Assembly (NCBI GenBank): GCA_965215535.1
Contig: OZ244063.1
Location: 1,798,001 to 1,862,000 of the forward strand
Length of the DNA stretch: 64,000 nucleotides
Origin: Bin94 sp965215535
Lineage (GTDB): Bacteria; Gemmatimonadota; Gemmatimonadetes; Longimicrobiales; Gaopeijiaceae
Direction: 5' to 3'
A model generated the notes under the pieces. That model was not told the origin of the DNA and made no database searches. It saw only the letters and a list, made by a program, of their open reading frames with translations. Shown in pieces: positions 1 through 7,318 of the stretch (its first letter is position 1; every line of letters begins with the position of its first letter). Position numbers and translations under genes: made by a program.

Positions 1-301
1 GCGAAGAGCAGTCCCCAGGCACAATCCGACAGTACACAATACCCCAAAGCGCCGATTTTCGCCCGGCCGGGGGATGCAGCGCGCCGGTACGAGGCATCCC
101 GGAGCCACAGGAGCGTTGATGTCCCGACCCCGACTCCGACTGGAACGGGCCCGGCTTCTGCGATAGACTTCCCTGTCCCCACGGGGAAGCTCCCACCGGT
201 GTACCCCGGCGTCGAACCCTGAATGCAGACACCCTGTACGCACACGCACACTTTCACAGACACACCCCACAACGCACAAACCCAAGGAACCGATACAGAC
301 A
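1..301. other. Left-edge non-coding stretch
   Basis: No open frame here has homology I recognise or coding character. The last 80 bases before the bacilliredoxin start are C/A-rich and repetitive (runs of CACACGCACA type) and presumably form the promoter and leader of that gene. I could not pick out a convincing -35/-10 pair. Confidence 0.5.
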
Positions 302-718
302 ATGCCCTACCCCGAGATGATGGTTGCCCCCATGCGCGCGGACATGGCACGCATGGGATTTCTCGAGCTTCGCGACGCCGAGCAGGTCGAGCAGGCCATG
401 GATGCCATGGAGGGAACCGTGCTGGTCGCGGTCAACTCCGTCTGCGGCTGCGCAGCGGGAATCTTCCGCCCGGCTCTGGCGCTGGCGCTCGACGACGACA
501 CCGGCCCCGATCACCGGGTAACGGTCTTTGCCGGACAGGATCTAGACGCCACTGCGGCTGCCCGGCGGCACCTGGTGGGCTATCCGCCCAGCTCGCCCTC
601 GATCGCACTCCTCAAGGACGGCGATCTGGTCTTCATGATGGAACGCTTCCAGATCGAGGGTCGCTCGGCGCCGGCCATCGCGCAGGATCTGCAGACGGCC
701 TTCGCGGAGCACTGCTGA
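302..718 (+). CDS. BrxA/BrxB-type bacilliredoxin
   Basis: 138 residues, the normal length of the YphP/YqiW bacilliredoxin family. These cytoplasmic thioredoxin-like proteins remove bacillithiol from S-bacillithiolated proteins after oxidative stress. The family motif is present as VNSVCGC at residues 44-50, with the two redox-active cysteines at 48 and 50 in the characteristic CGC arrangement. The N-terminus PYPEMMVAPMR and the segment YPPSSPSIALLKDG are also typical of the family. An AAGGAA stretch lies about 12 nt before the ATG. The gene stands alone on the plus strand and converges on the DoxX gene. The family call is firm. That this organism makes bacillithiol is an inference. Nearby msrA and the OsmC-like gene share the thiol/peroxide theme but are not in the same transcript. 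Confidence 0.9.
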   Translation: MPYPEMMVAPMRADMARMGFLELRDAEQVEQAMDAMEGTVLVAVNSVCGCAAGIFRPALALALDDDTGPDHRVTVFAGQDLDATAAARRHLVGYPPSSPSIALLKDGDLVFMMERFQIEGRSAPAIAQDLQTAFAEHC

Positions 719-769
719 TACGGGCCGAGAGCTGGAAGCGGCGAGGCGCCGCTGGATGCAGACGATCTC

Positions 770-1159
770 CTAACGCGGCCGTCTGATCAGCGCATCCAGC
801 GAGAAGCTGCCGGCGCCGTGAACGGAAAACCAGAGCCAGACAAAGCAGTAGAGCGCCGCGAGCTCGCCCCGGTTCACGACCGGCCAGAAACCCTGCGGGG
901 CATGCGCCATGAAGTAGGCAGCCGCCATGAGCCCCGAGAGCAGGAAGGCAACCGGACGCGTTCCGAGGCCGACAATCATGAGGACGCCGCCGAAGAGCTC
1001 CAGAACGCCGGCAACTCCCAGCGTGCTCAAAACCTCGACGCGATCGTACCCCAGCACGCCGAAGAGCTTCTGGGCACCATGTTGCGCGAAGAGAAAGCCG
1101 GCGACGATACGCAGCGCATTGTGCGAAATCACGGAAGGAAGAGTGGTTGACCCGGACAT
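770..1159 (-). CDS. DoxX family membrane protein
   Basis: 129 residues with about four hydrophobic segments, matching the small DoxX family. The N-terminal ALRIVAGFLFAQHGAQKLFG is the typical first DoxX helix, and LELFGGVLMIVGLGTR the second. The C-terminus GELAALYCFVWLWFSVHGAG is also family-typical. DoxX proteins sit in the inner membrane and are linked to thiol and oxidative stress or to quinone-coupled oxidation, but their exact reaction is not settled. I chose the internal ATG at 1159 because GGAGG lies six bases upstream; a longer frame upstream has no membrane character and no ribosome site. The gene converges on the bacilliredoxin gene, about 50 bp away. Confidence 0.85.
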   Translation of the reverse strand: MSGSTTLPSVISHNALRIVAGFLFAQHGAQKLFGVLGYDRVEVLSTLGVAGVLELFGGVLMIVGLGTRPVAFLLSGLMAAAYFMAHAPQGFWPVVNRGELAALYCFVWLWFSVHGAGSFSLDALIRRPR

Positions 1160-1316
1160 CGGTGGCCTCCATGCAGTGCGGACAGGAAAACTCGGGGGAA
1201 CGCTGACAGCGTAAGGCCATCGGCGCATTTGCGAAAGGAGCAGCCGGTTCCCGCCGGACCGGTTTCCATCGGATCGGACACTCAATCCGAATCCCGCCCG
1301 GAGAGCTGCCGCCGGA

Positions 1317-2054
1317 TTACCGCCCTCTACTCAACCGCTTGCGTTTCTGTTCCTTCTTCTCGCGCTTCCGCCTGCGTTTGGCTTCGCGCCTTGATTCGCC
1401 CACCAGCCGCCGCTCGATCTCGACCGAACCTATCACCGCCCACCCATCCACCCGCACCACCGGAGCACCCGGCGGCGCGCGTTCGCCTGCGTAGTTTCTC
1501 TGTTCGAAGTCGCCAAGCACCGCCGAACCATTGCACTCTACGTGCACGCCGGGGGGCACGATCACCTCGATCGACCCCATCAGGGTGAACGCCGTAATCA
1601 GCGTGGCCTCCTCACCCAGCCGGGCTTCGCGCAGATCAAGCACCGCAGACCCCATCATGGCCACCGTGGTGTTGCGACGGGCCGGAACCCACGCGCCCTC
1701 CCGTCTGGTTTCGCCAAAGATGGCAATGGCGCGGTCGCTCTCGGCAATTTGTGCAGAGGGGGTGGCCAGATGCGCGGGCAGAGACGGGCTGTCTGGAGCG
1801 GATACAGCTGCGCCGCTGCGGGCAGGGTGCGGCGGGTCCGCGTGAATGCCGTCGAGGGCCGCCTGGAGATCCGCCATGGTGCGGGCTCCATGAACCTGGT
1901 CGCTGCGACGCTCGAAGTCGTCGATTGTAATCATGTCGCGCGTAAAGCACTCGGTCAGCAACTCAATGGTCTCTTCGCGAAAGCGGGCCAGCGCATCCTC
2001 GCCAGGTCGCGGTTCGACCGGGTAGTGCGCGCCCTTCGGTGTCCTGTTTGACAT
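1317..2054 (-). CDS. DUF1707 / LiaF-like envelope-stress protein
   Basis: 245 residues. The N-terminal 65 or so residues (GEDALARFREETIELLTECF and the following DDFERRSDQVHGA) fit the DUF1707-type short helical module that often precedes membrane or LiaF-like domains. A Pro/Ala-rich linker follows to about residue 100. Residues 100-215 resemble the C-terminal domain of LiaF and cell-wall-active antibiotic response proteins: repeated short beta strands such as ITAFTLMGSIEVIVPPGV and GDFEQR. The last 30 residues are very basic (RREAKRRRKREKKEQKRKR). No membrane segment is evident, unlike true LiaF. The start at 2054 has a good GGAGGAAG site. It lies 40 bp after the K+ channel gene on the same strand, so the two are probably co-transcribed. 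Confidence 0.7.
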   Translation of the reverse strand: MSNRTPKGAHYPVEPRPGEDALARFREETIELLTECFTRDMITIDDFERRSDQVHGARTMADLQAALDGIHADPPHPARSGAAVSAPDSPSLPAHLATPSAQIAESDRAIAIFGETRREGAWVPARRNTTVAMMGSAVLDLREARLGEEATLITAFTLMGSIEVIVPPGVHVECNGSAVLGDFEQRNYAGERAPPGAPVVRVDGWAVIGSVEIERRLVGESRREAKRRRKREKKEQKRKRLSRGR

Positions 2055-2094
2055 GTTCGTCTTCCTCCGCTGCGCGACCCCGGTTCTCCGGTGC

Positions 2095-2970
2095 CTATTC
2101 AGGCTGAATCGCAATGACGGTCCCGCCACACTTCTTGCAGAACCTTGCGTCGTTGTCGTGCCCGCCGGTCCGACAGGCCGTGCAGACATAGTCAGCGCTG
2201 CCGGGCGTTCCCCCGGTCGCTCCTGCCGCATGTGCAGCGTACGCGAGCTCCACACTGACGATTCCGGTCGGAACGGCAATCATTCCATATCCCATCAGCA
2301 TGATCAGCGAAGCCAGAAACTGACCCACGGGCGTGTTCGGGGTAATGTCGCCGAATCCGACCGTTGTCAAGGTAACGACCGCCCAGTAGACCGCAACCGG
2401 AATTGAGGTGAAGCCGGCCTCCGAACCCTCGATGAGGTACATGATCGAACCCAGAATGACCACGAGCGTCATGACCGTAATCAGAAAAACCACAATCCGG
2501 TAGCGACTCGCGGCCATCGCCCGGGCCAGGGTGCGCGCCTCGCCCATGTAGCGCACCAGCTTGAGGACGCGGAAGATGCGCAACACCCGCACCACGCGCA
2601 CGATCGCCAGCATCTGGCTCCCGGGCAAAATCAGGCTCATGTATGTGGGAATGATCGAGAGCAGGTCGATAATGCCGAAGAAGCTGAGCGCGTAGCGTCG
2701 CTTCGACTGTACCGAGAGCAGGCGGGCCGCATACTCCAGGGTGAAGAGAATTGTGAAGACCCACTCGAGAAAGTGCAGCCAGAACCCGTACTCCGTCACG
2801 ATCGACTCCACCGAATCCAGCATCACCACAATCACGCTGGTCAGGATCGTCACGATCAGAACAATGTCGAAGACCTTGGCCAAACCGTGCGTGTCGGTCT
2901 CGAAGAGGACGCTGTAGAGGCGTCCGCGCCACTCCGGCCCATTCGCCGGGCGGTTGGAGCTCGTTGTCAT
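2095..2970 (-). CDS. Voltage-gated potassium channel with C-terminal zinc ribbon
   Basis: 291 residues with six transmembrane segments and a pore. Helix S4 carries regularly spaced arginines (VRVVRVLRIFRVLKLVRY, about residues 124-141), the voltage-sensor pattern. The selectivity filter TVGFGD is at residues 203-208, showing K+ selectivity. The layout matches Kv/KvAP-like ion transport family channels of the inner membrane. Unusually, the cytoplasmic C-terminus ends in a CxxC/CxxC ribbon (Cys 263, 266, 278, 281) that probably binds zinc, in place of a RCK or coiled-coil domain. The gene lies 97 bp after msrA and 40 bp before the LiaF-like gene, all on the minus strand. The channel identity is firm. 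A regulatory role for the ribbon (redox or metal sensing) is an inference. Confidence 0.9.
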   Translation of the reverse strand: MTTSSNRPANGPEWRGRLYSVLFETDTHGLAKVFDIVLIVTILTSVIVVMLDSVESIVTEYGFWLHFLEWVFTILFTLEYAARLLSVQSKRRYALSFFGIIDLLSIIPTYMSLILPGSQMLAIVRVVRVLRIFRVLKLVRYMGEARTLARAMAASRYRIVVFLITVMTLVVILGSIMYLIEGSEAGFTSIPVAVYWAVVTLTTVGFGDITPNTPVGQFLASLIMLMGYGMIAVPTGIVSVELAYAAHAAGATGGTPGSADYVCTACRTGGHDNDARFCKKCGGTVIAIQPE

Positions 2971-3067
2971 TCGCCTCCCCGGATTGCCCGCAGGCGAAGC
3001 TCCCCGCCCTCGCGCGGCAAATGTTCACGGATTGCCTGCACGCGTGCCATCGTCCCCCGGCTGCGGT

Positions 3068-3739
3068 TCAGTCCGCCGGAAGAGCGAGCCCGCTGGGACA
3101 CGCCACCCCGGTGCCTCCCAACCCGCAATATCCGCCCGGGTTCTTCGCCAGATACTGTTGGTGATACTCTTCGGCGTAGTAGAAGGCAGGCTCCCTGGCA
3201 ATCGCGGTGGTGATCGTCCCATGGCCCGCCCGTCGCAACTCGACCTGGTAGCGATCGCGCGACTCCTGCGCCATGCGCAACTGCACATCGCTTGTTGCAT
3301 GAATGACCGATCGGTACTGGCTGCCCACATCGGCACCCTGCCGCATTCCCTGGGTGGGGTCGTGTCCCTCCCAGAAGGCGGAGAGCAGGGTGGCATAGGC
3401 AATCCGGTCGGGATCGAAGACCACGAGCACGACCTCGGCGTGCCCGGTCCTGCCGGTGCAGACCTCTTCGTACGTCGGATTGGGGGTAAGCCCGCCCTGG
3501 TAGCCTGCCGCCGTGGCATGCACCCCGGGCAGCTCCCAGAAGACCCGTTCCGGCCCCCAGAAGCACCCCATGCCGAAGAGCGCCCGCTGCAGACCATCCG
3601 GGAAGGGCGGCCTGATCGCATTCCCGTTCACCGCATGGATGCCCGAGATGCTCAATGGCTCCTGTCGGCCGGGCAACGCCTCGGCCCTCTGCAATCGCGA
3701 ACGCTTCGGTCCACGACCCAACATTTGACGTAAATCCAT
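3068..3739 (-). CDS. msrA: Peptide methionine sulfoxide reductase MsrA
   Basis: 223 residues, within the MsrA range. It reduces the S-epimer of methionine sulfoxide in proteins, repairing oxidative damage. The catalytic motif GCFWG is at residues 58-62 (Cys59), preceded by ALFGMG and followed by the conserved ER-FW-LPGV region. Other family blocks are present: AGYQGG, YEEVCTGRTGHAEVV, EGHDPTQGMRQGADVGSQYRS, YYAEEYHQQYL. C-terminal cysteines (GGYCGLGGTGVACP) probably act as resolving residues. It is first in a minus-strand series with the K+ channel and LiaF-like genes. The Cys codon of GCFWG is an ordinary one, so this MsrA is not itself a selenoprotein, unlike some MsrA proteins. Confidence 0.95.
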   Translation of the reverse strand: MDLRQMLGRGPKRSRLQRAEALPGRQEPLSISGIHAVNGNAIRPPFPDGLQRALFGMGCFWGPERVFWELPGVHATAAGYQGGLTPNPTYEEVCTGRTGHAEVVLVVFDPDRIAYATLLSAFWEGHDPTQGMRQGADVGSQYRSVIHATSDVQLRMAQESRDRYQVELRRAGHGTITTAIAREPAFYYAEEYHQQYLAKNPGGYCGLGGTGVACPSGLALPAD

Positions 3740-4196
3740 AGCTCAAGGAAGGTAACAGCCTCCGCCCGGAAGTGAGTGTTCAGTCCTGTCCAGCGCAGGG
3801 TGCGACCGGGGCCGGGGAGCGCCAGGGAGCAATGGGTGCGCGCGCGCCCGCGGTCTCTTGCGGAGCGCTTCGGGCCGGCCCACGCAGGGGCCGGTGCCAG
3901 GGGGACGGCATGGTGAACCGGCGCGGAGGAGAGGTGTTCTTCCGGGACGATTCTCGGGACGGAGGCGACGATTCGACACCGCTACAGCGCCGCTCCGATG
4001 GCGTTCGTCCCTGTGTTCGCAAGAGTCGGATGGCTGCACCCGGCGCAAGGCCGGTTTGTCGGCGGCGCGAGGTCGGCGTAGCTTCACTCCACCGACCTCC
4101 ATAGCTTCGGCCCGGGCCGATCCGGCCGCCGAAATCGCGCCCAGTCTCGGCACCGGTTGGCAACCTCTTCACCCCGACAGGAGCATTCGCCCCGGC
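3740..4196. other. 457-bp non-coding region before the OsmC-like selenoprotein gene
   Basis: This divergent spacer separates msrA (minus) from the OsmC-like gene (plus). No frame shows coding character; open frames here are GC-driven. It has several GC-rich inverted repeats, for example a 7-bp stem AGGTCGG/CCGACCT near 4071-4099 and CCGGCCC/GGGCCGG near 3873-3892. I compared it by eye with RNase P RNA, tmRNA and cobalamin riboswitch cores and found no match. It must hold both promoters. An untranslated RNA is possible but not supported. Confidence 0.35.
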
Positions 4197-4673
4197 ATGA
4201 GCGATCCCTTTTACACAGCCAGCGCAGATATCGTCAGAGTGGACGGTATTCACCGCCGCGCCACCCTGCCCGACGGCACCGCACTCGACTTCGGGGTTCA
4301 TGGTCCCGTCAAATCCCACTTCCGGCTGGATCACGAACCTGATCGGCCTCTTCCAGTCGATTATATCGTCGCGGCAGCCGCCGGCTGACTGCTCGGAACT
4401 CTCACTGGCGCACTGGAGGTGCGCGGGATTTCGCTGGCCAACGACGCGATTCGGGCGCGGGCCGAGGGCGTGAACGAGATCGTGGACCGGATCGTCACGC
4501 TCACCCGGATTCATATTCACTACACCCTGCGGCTGCCCCCCGGCGCCCCCCGCGAGAAGGTGGAGCGCGCGCTGGCCACCCACGTTGCAAAGTGCCCGAC
4601 GGCGCACAGCCTCAGGGGAGCCGTCGAGGTCACCTGGTCGGTCCGGATGGAAGAGGAGTCCACCCCCACATGA
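4197..4673 (+). CDS. OsmC-like selenoprotein (in-frame TGA at the redox cysteine)
   Basis: 158 residues if the TGA at 4386-4388 is read as selenocysteine (residue 64). OsmC/Ohr-family proteins are dimeric cytoplasmic peroxidases that reduce organic hydroperoxides with two active-site cysteines. The upstream part ends PVDYIVAAAAG and the downstream part, in the same frame with no indel, continues LLGTLTGALEVRGI, the canonical helix in which the first catalytic cysteine sits between AAAAG and LLGTL. The second cysteine is present (KCPTAH, Cys133). A GC-rich hairpin 20-36 nt after the TGA fits a bacterial SECIS. AGGAG lies about 13 nt before the ATG. The stop overlaps the next ATG. OsmC-like selenoproteins are known from marine metagenomes. 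A nonsense mutation or base error is the alternative; SelA/SelB/SelD and tRNA-Sec would have to lie outside this window. Confidence 0.82.
4408..4424 (+). promoter_or_regulatory. Bacterial SECIS-like hairpin
   Basis: A perfect 6-bp stem, GCGCAC (4408-4413) with GTGCGC (4419-4424), closes a five-base loop TGGAG (4414-4418). The loop starts 25 nt after the TGA at 4386-4388, within the usual 16-37 nt window for bacterial SECIS elements. A G occupies the second loop position, meeting the rule that one of the first two loop bases is G. It lies within the reading frame, as bacterial SECIS elements do. Short GC stems also occur by chance in such GC-rich DNA. Its value comes from being at the right place after a TGA at a catalytic position. 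Confidence 0.7.
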
Positions 4674-5307
4674 CCCCCGCATCCTTCCAATCCGCCACCT
4701 CGGTCGCAAAGAGTGCGGCACCCTCCGAATGGCGATCGGCGGTCCCCCGGCCTGCACCTGGCGACAGGCGCGCATCGCCGGTCCTGCGCCTCACCCTGAT
4801 CGGCGCTCTCGCCCTTGCCGCCTGTACAGCCCCCGACCCGGCTCCCGAGCCCGCCGAATCCGGGCCCCTGACCCGGCACCTTCCCGACGACGCAGATCGC
4901 GCCGCCATCCTGGCCACGTACAGGCGCTCTTCGATGCCCTGGCTGCAGGCGACGGCCAGATTCCGAGTCAGATCATGCACCCCGACGTGCGCATGCACTC
5001 GCTGGAACAGGCCAACGACGGCACCCGCTCCATCTCCATCTCCACGCGCGACGATCTGATCCGGCGGCTGGAGAGCAGCAAAGCCCCTCTGATCGAGCGC
5101 ATGTTCGATCCCGAGGTGCGCATCAGCGGCGATCTGGCCATGGTCTGGACCCCTTACGATTTTTATATTGGCGACGAGTTCAGCCACTGCGGAGCCGACG
5201 CCCTGACCCTCGCCCGCAGCACCGCCAACTCCTGGACGATCATTGCGCTGTCGTGGACCCGCCTCCAGCCACCCCGGTGCGCCCTTCACCCCGACGGGCC
5301 GCCATGA
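4670..5307 (+). pseudogene. NTF2/SnoaL-like lipoprotein, frameshifted
   Basis: Starts at 4670 with an ATGA overlap on the OsmC-like stop. The first frame gives a lipoprotein signal (LTLIGALALAAC) and an acidic linker ending AAILAT. It then goes out of frame near 4916-4920, and the next frame carries on with VQALFDALAAGDGQ and later WTPYDFYIGDEF and WTIIALSWT. That is the cone-shaped NTF2-like (SnoaL/DUF4440) fold, with its usual opening helix and final strand. One missing base (GCCACGTA where GCCACGGTA is expected) joins both halves into a protein of about 212 residues. Function is unknown; the family includes ketosteroid isomerases and many non-enzymatic ligand binders. An assembly indel is as likely as genuine decay, because the reading signal is clean on both sides. 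Confidence 0.65.
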
Positions 5308-5478
5308 TCTGATCGGCAACGAACCTGACTGCCAGCCCCCGGCTTGGGTCGCAAGGCTGCGGCAAGGAGGGCGGCATCGAACCGACGCTTTTGTCGCCCG
5401 CCGATCTTTGGCTTCCAGCGAAGGGGATTATAAGGATTGCTAAACGGGCGCTGTCAAATCAGTCTTGTAATCCCCCTT

Positions 5479-5883
5479 CTAAACCATGACGAAGGTGGCC
5501 GTAGCAGTCGCCACGACCGTGCCATCGTTCGCCCGGACTGCGCGCCCCTCCATCTCAACCAGATTGCGCCGCCGAGACCGCTCGCGCCCCCTCAGGAGGA
5601 GCATCTCGCCCTCGCGGGCAGAGCTCCGGTAGCGGATCTCGCAACGGGCCGTATATGCACGCGTGCCCTGCAGGTAAAGCCAGTTGGCCATGACATCGTC
5701 GAGCACCGCATAGATCATGCCGCCATGAATGATGCCGGGGTAGCCCTGATGATTTTCATCGGGGGTGAACTCGGCGCGACACTCGCCCTCCTCGATCCGA
5801 AAGACCAGATGCAGGCCGATCGGGTTGTCGGGACCGCACACGAAGCAGCGCCGGGCGGGCAGCAGGGGTTCCCGGACCTTCAT
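5479..5883 (-). CDS. PaaI-type hotdog-fold thioesterase
   Basis: 134 residues, a single hotdog domain. The diagnostic block is YPGIIHGGMIYAVLDDVM at residues 48-65. The HGG turn followed by an acidic residue on the long helix is the acyl-CoA thioesterase active site of the PaaI/YbgC-like families. An N-terminal CFVCGPDNPIGL motif (residues 13-24) occurs in many PaaI-family members. The enzyme would hydrolyse an acyl-CoA or aryl-CoA in the cytoplasm; the substrate cannot be read from sequence. The start at 5883 lacks a strong ribosome site, but the gene lies 25 bp after the cyclophilin lipoprotein gene on the same strand, so translation may depend on that transcript. Confidence 0.82.
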   Translation of the reverse strand: MKVREPLLPARRCFVCGPDNPIGLHLVFRIEEGECRAEFTPDENHQGYPGIIHGGMIYAVLDDVMANWLYLQGTRAYTARCEIRYRSSAREGEMLLLRGRERSRRRNLVEMEGRAVRANDGTVVATATATFVMV

Positions 5884-5908
5884 GGCTTCGGGCGCAGCCG
5901 GGTGCGCC

Positions 5909-6601
5909 TCACGACGGCGGCGCGACCAGGGTTGCCGCGACGATGTGGTCGAGGTCGGGGAAGGATTCGTCGAGGTAGGCATTCCCCCGCGCGGCGATAT
6001 TTTGCGCGATCGGACCGCTCCCGCCCATCTCCGCCAGCTCGCCATACCCTGCGAAGAGCGCATCCACCACCTCCATGCCCTCGACCACCTCGCCAAAGGG
6101 GGCGAATCCATCGGCATCCAGCCCCGTGTTGTCGTCGTAGTTGATAAAGATCTGTGCCGCGCGCGAGTTCGGCCCGCTCGTCGCAAAGGTTGCGCGTCCA
6201 CGCGTGTTCGATTGTGTCACCGGATCGTCGGGAATCGTGGCTCCACTCCACCGGACCTGCACCTGCGGTTCGCCGTGCATTCCGAATTGGACCATGAACC
6301 CCTCTACAACGCGGTGGAAGCGAACGCCGTCGAAGTACCCGTGTCGGGCCAGGGTGTAAAAGCGGTCGGCTCCATGCGGTGCCCAGGCGCGGTGCGTCTC
6401 GATCACGAAATCGCCCGCAGTCGTGACAAAGTGGACCCGGAAGACCGCAGGCGCCTGCTCGTGCAGGCGGTCGGGGAAGTAGAGCGCGCGGTTGGCCGGC
6501 AGCTCGGCATCGTCGATCGCACCCTCGCCCTCGCACCCTGCAAGGCCGGGAGCAACCAGAAACAGAATCATCGGAAAGCGAATACGCGGCCCATACGCCA
6601 T
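5909..6601 (-). CDS. Cyclophilin-type peptidyl-prolyl isomerase lipoprotein
   Basis: 230 residues. The signal peptide ends in the lipobox LAGC (Cys23), so the protein is membrane-anchored in the periplasm. The cyclophilin domain covers residues 55-215: VHFVTTAGDFVIETH, FDGVRFHRVVEGFMVQFG (the conserved RFHR..FM.Q core) and a variant of the NS-GSQFFI strand read as NSRAAQIFINYDDN. It should isomerise X-Pro bonds of envelope proteins. The FG-G region is partly altered, so activity may be reduced. Start 6601 is chosen because it places the signal peptide at the N-terminus; ATG 6637, twelve codons earlier, is possible. Upstream of it is a 165-bp divergent spacer. Confidence 0.85.
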   Translation of the reverse strand: MAYGPRIRFPMILFLVAPGLAGCEGEGAIDDAELPANRALYFPDRLHEQAPAVFRVHFVTTAGDFVIETHRAWAPHGADRFYTLARHGYFDGVRFHRVVEGFMVQFGMHGEPQVQVRWSGATIPDDPVTQSNTRGRATFATSGPNSRAAQIFINYDDNTGLDADGFAPFGEVVEGMEVVDALFAGYGELAEMGGSGPIAQNIAARGNAYLDESFPDLDHIVAATLVAPPS

Positions 6602-6767
6602 CCTGCGGCGCGGCGGGGTTCGCCGGGTTCGGATCATGATCGTTTTCTGATGGCGGCGCCGAATACTGCCTGTTCCCCGCGCCCACCCGGTTCGCCGGAG
6701 CCGGACGGCAGTCCGCAGACTGCCCGGGCACTTCCCAATCGTACGGAGCAAGGAGTAAACTAGTAGA

Positions 6768-7318
6768 ATGTTGATCGCATCGCTCCCGGTATCGTTGCAA
6801 AGTGTCGGCCAGGTGGATCCTTCCTTCTGGAGCTCGATTCCCCTGGTCGTGCAGCTCATGGCCGGAATGTCCACCATTCTGGGCCTGGGGTGGATCTTTG
6901 TCCTGGAACCCAGGATCGAAACCAAGGTAGAGAAGGTACGCGAGCAGATCGTAGAGAAGGATCTCGGCGCACTGGGAAAAAAGATCGACAACCTTCGGGT
7001 TGAACTGAAGGCTGACATCGCCGCTCTCCGCGAAGAACTGAAGGCCGACATGGCAGTCCTCCGCAAAGAGCTCCGCACCGAGTTCAAGGCCGACATGACC
7101 GTCATGCGCGAGGAAATCAGTTGGCGCACGCGGCCATTCGTGAGCGGATCGACCAGGTGCGCGATCAGTTGCAGATGCAAACGACTCATGAATTCCGATC
7201 CCTTCGCGAGGAGATCGGCAAGGTCAGGACCGACACCGCCAGACTTGCAGGCGCGGTCGATGTTCTCACCGCGATCGTGCACGACCGCAGCGAACCACTT
7301 CAGGCAAGAGAGGCATGA
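6768..7318 (+). pseudogene. Coiled-coil membrane protein, frameshifted
   Basis: The first frame gives a membrane segment (about residues 28-46, VVQLMAGMSTILGLGWIFVL) followed by a long coiled coil built from near-repeats of ELKADIAALREEL type to about residue 117. Near 7118-7121 the frame breaks. The +1 frame continues as LAHAAIRERIDQVRDQLQ and EEIGKVRTDTARLAGAVDVL, the same heptad style. One lost base restores a protein of about 183 residues. The downstream frame must be the real one, because its TGA overlaps the ATG of the next gene (ATGA at 7315). I do not recognise a family. It looks like a single-span inner-membrane protein with a cytoplasmic or periplasmic coiled coil. Confidence 0.6.

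Noticed and set aside
170..225. tRNA-like T-loop (GGTTCGA type on the minus strand)
   Set aside because: No acceptor, D or anticodon stems can be drawn around it.
3740..4196. Structured RNA gene (RNase P, tmRNA or riboswitch) in the divergent spacer
   Set aside because: Several GC hairpins exist, but none of the conserved core sequences of these RNAs could be found on either strand.
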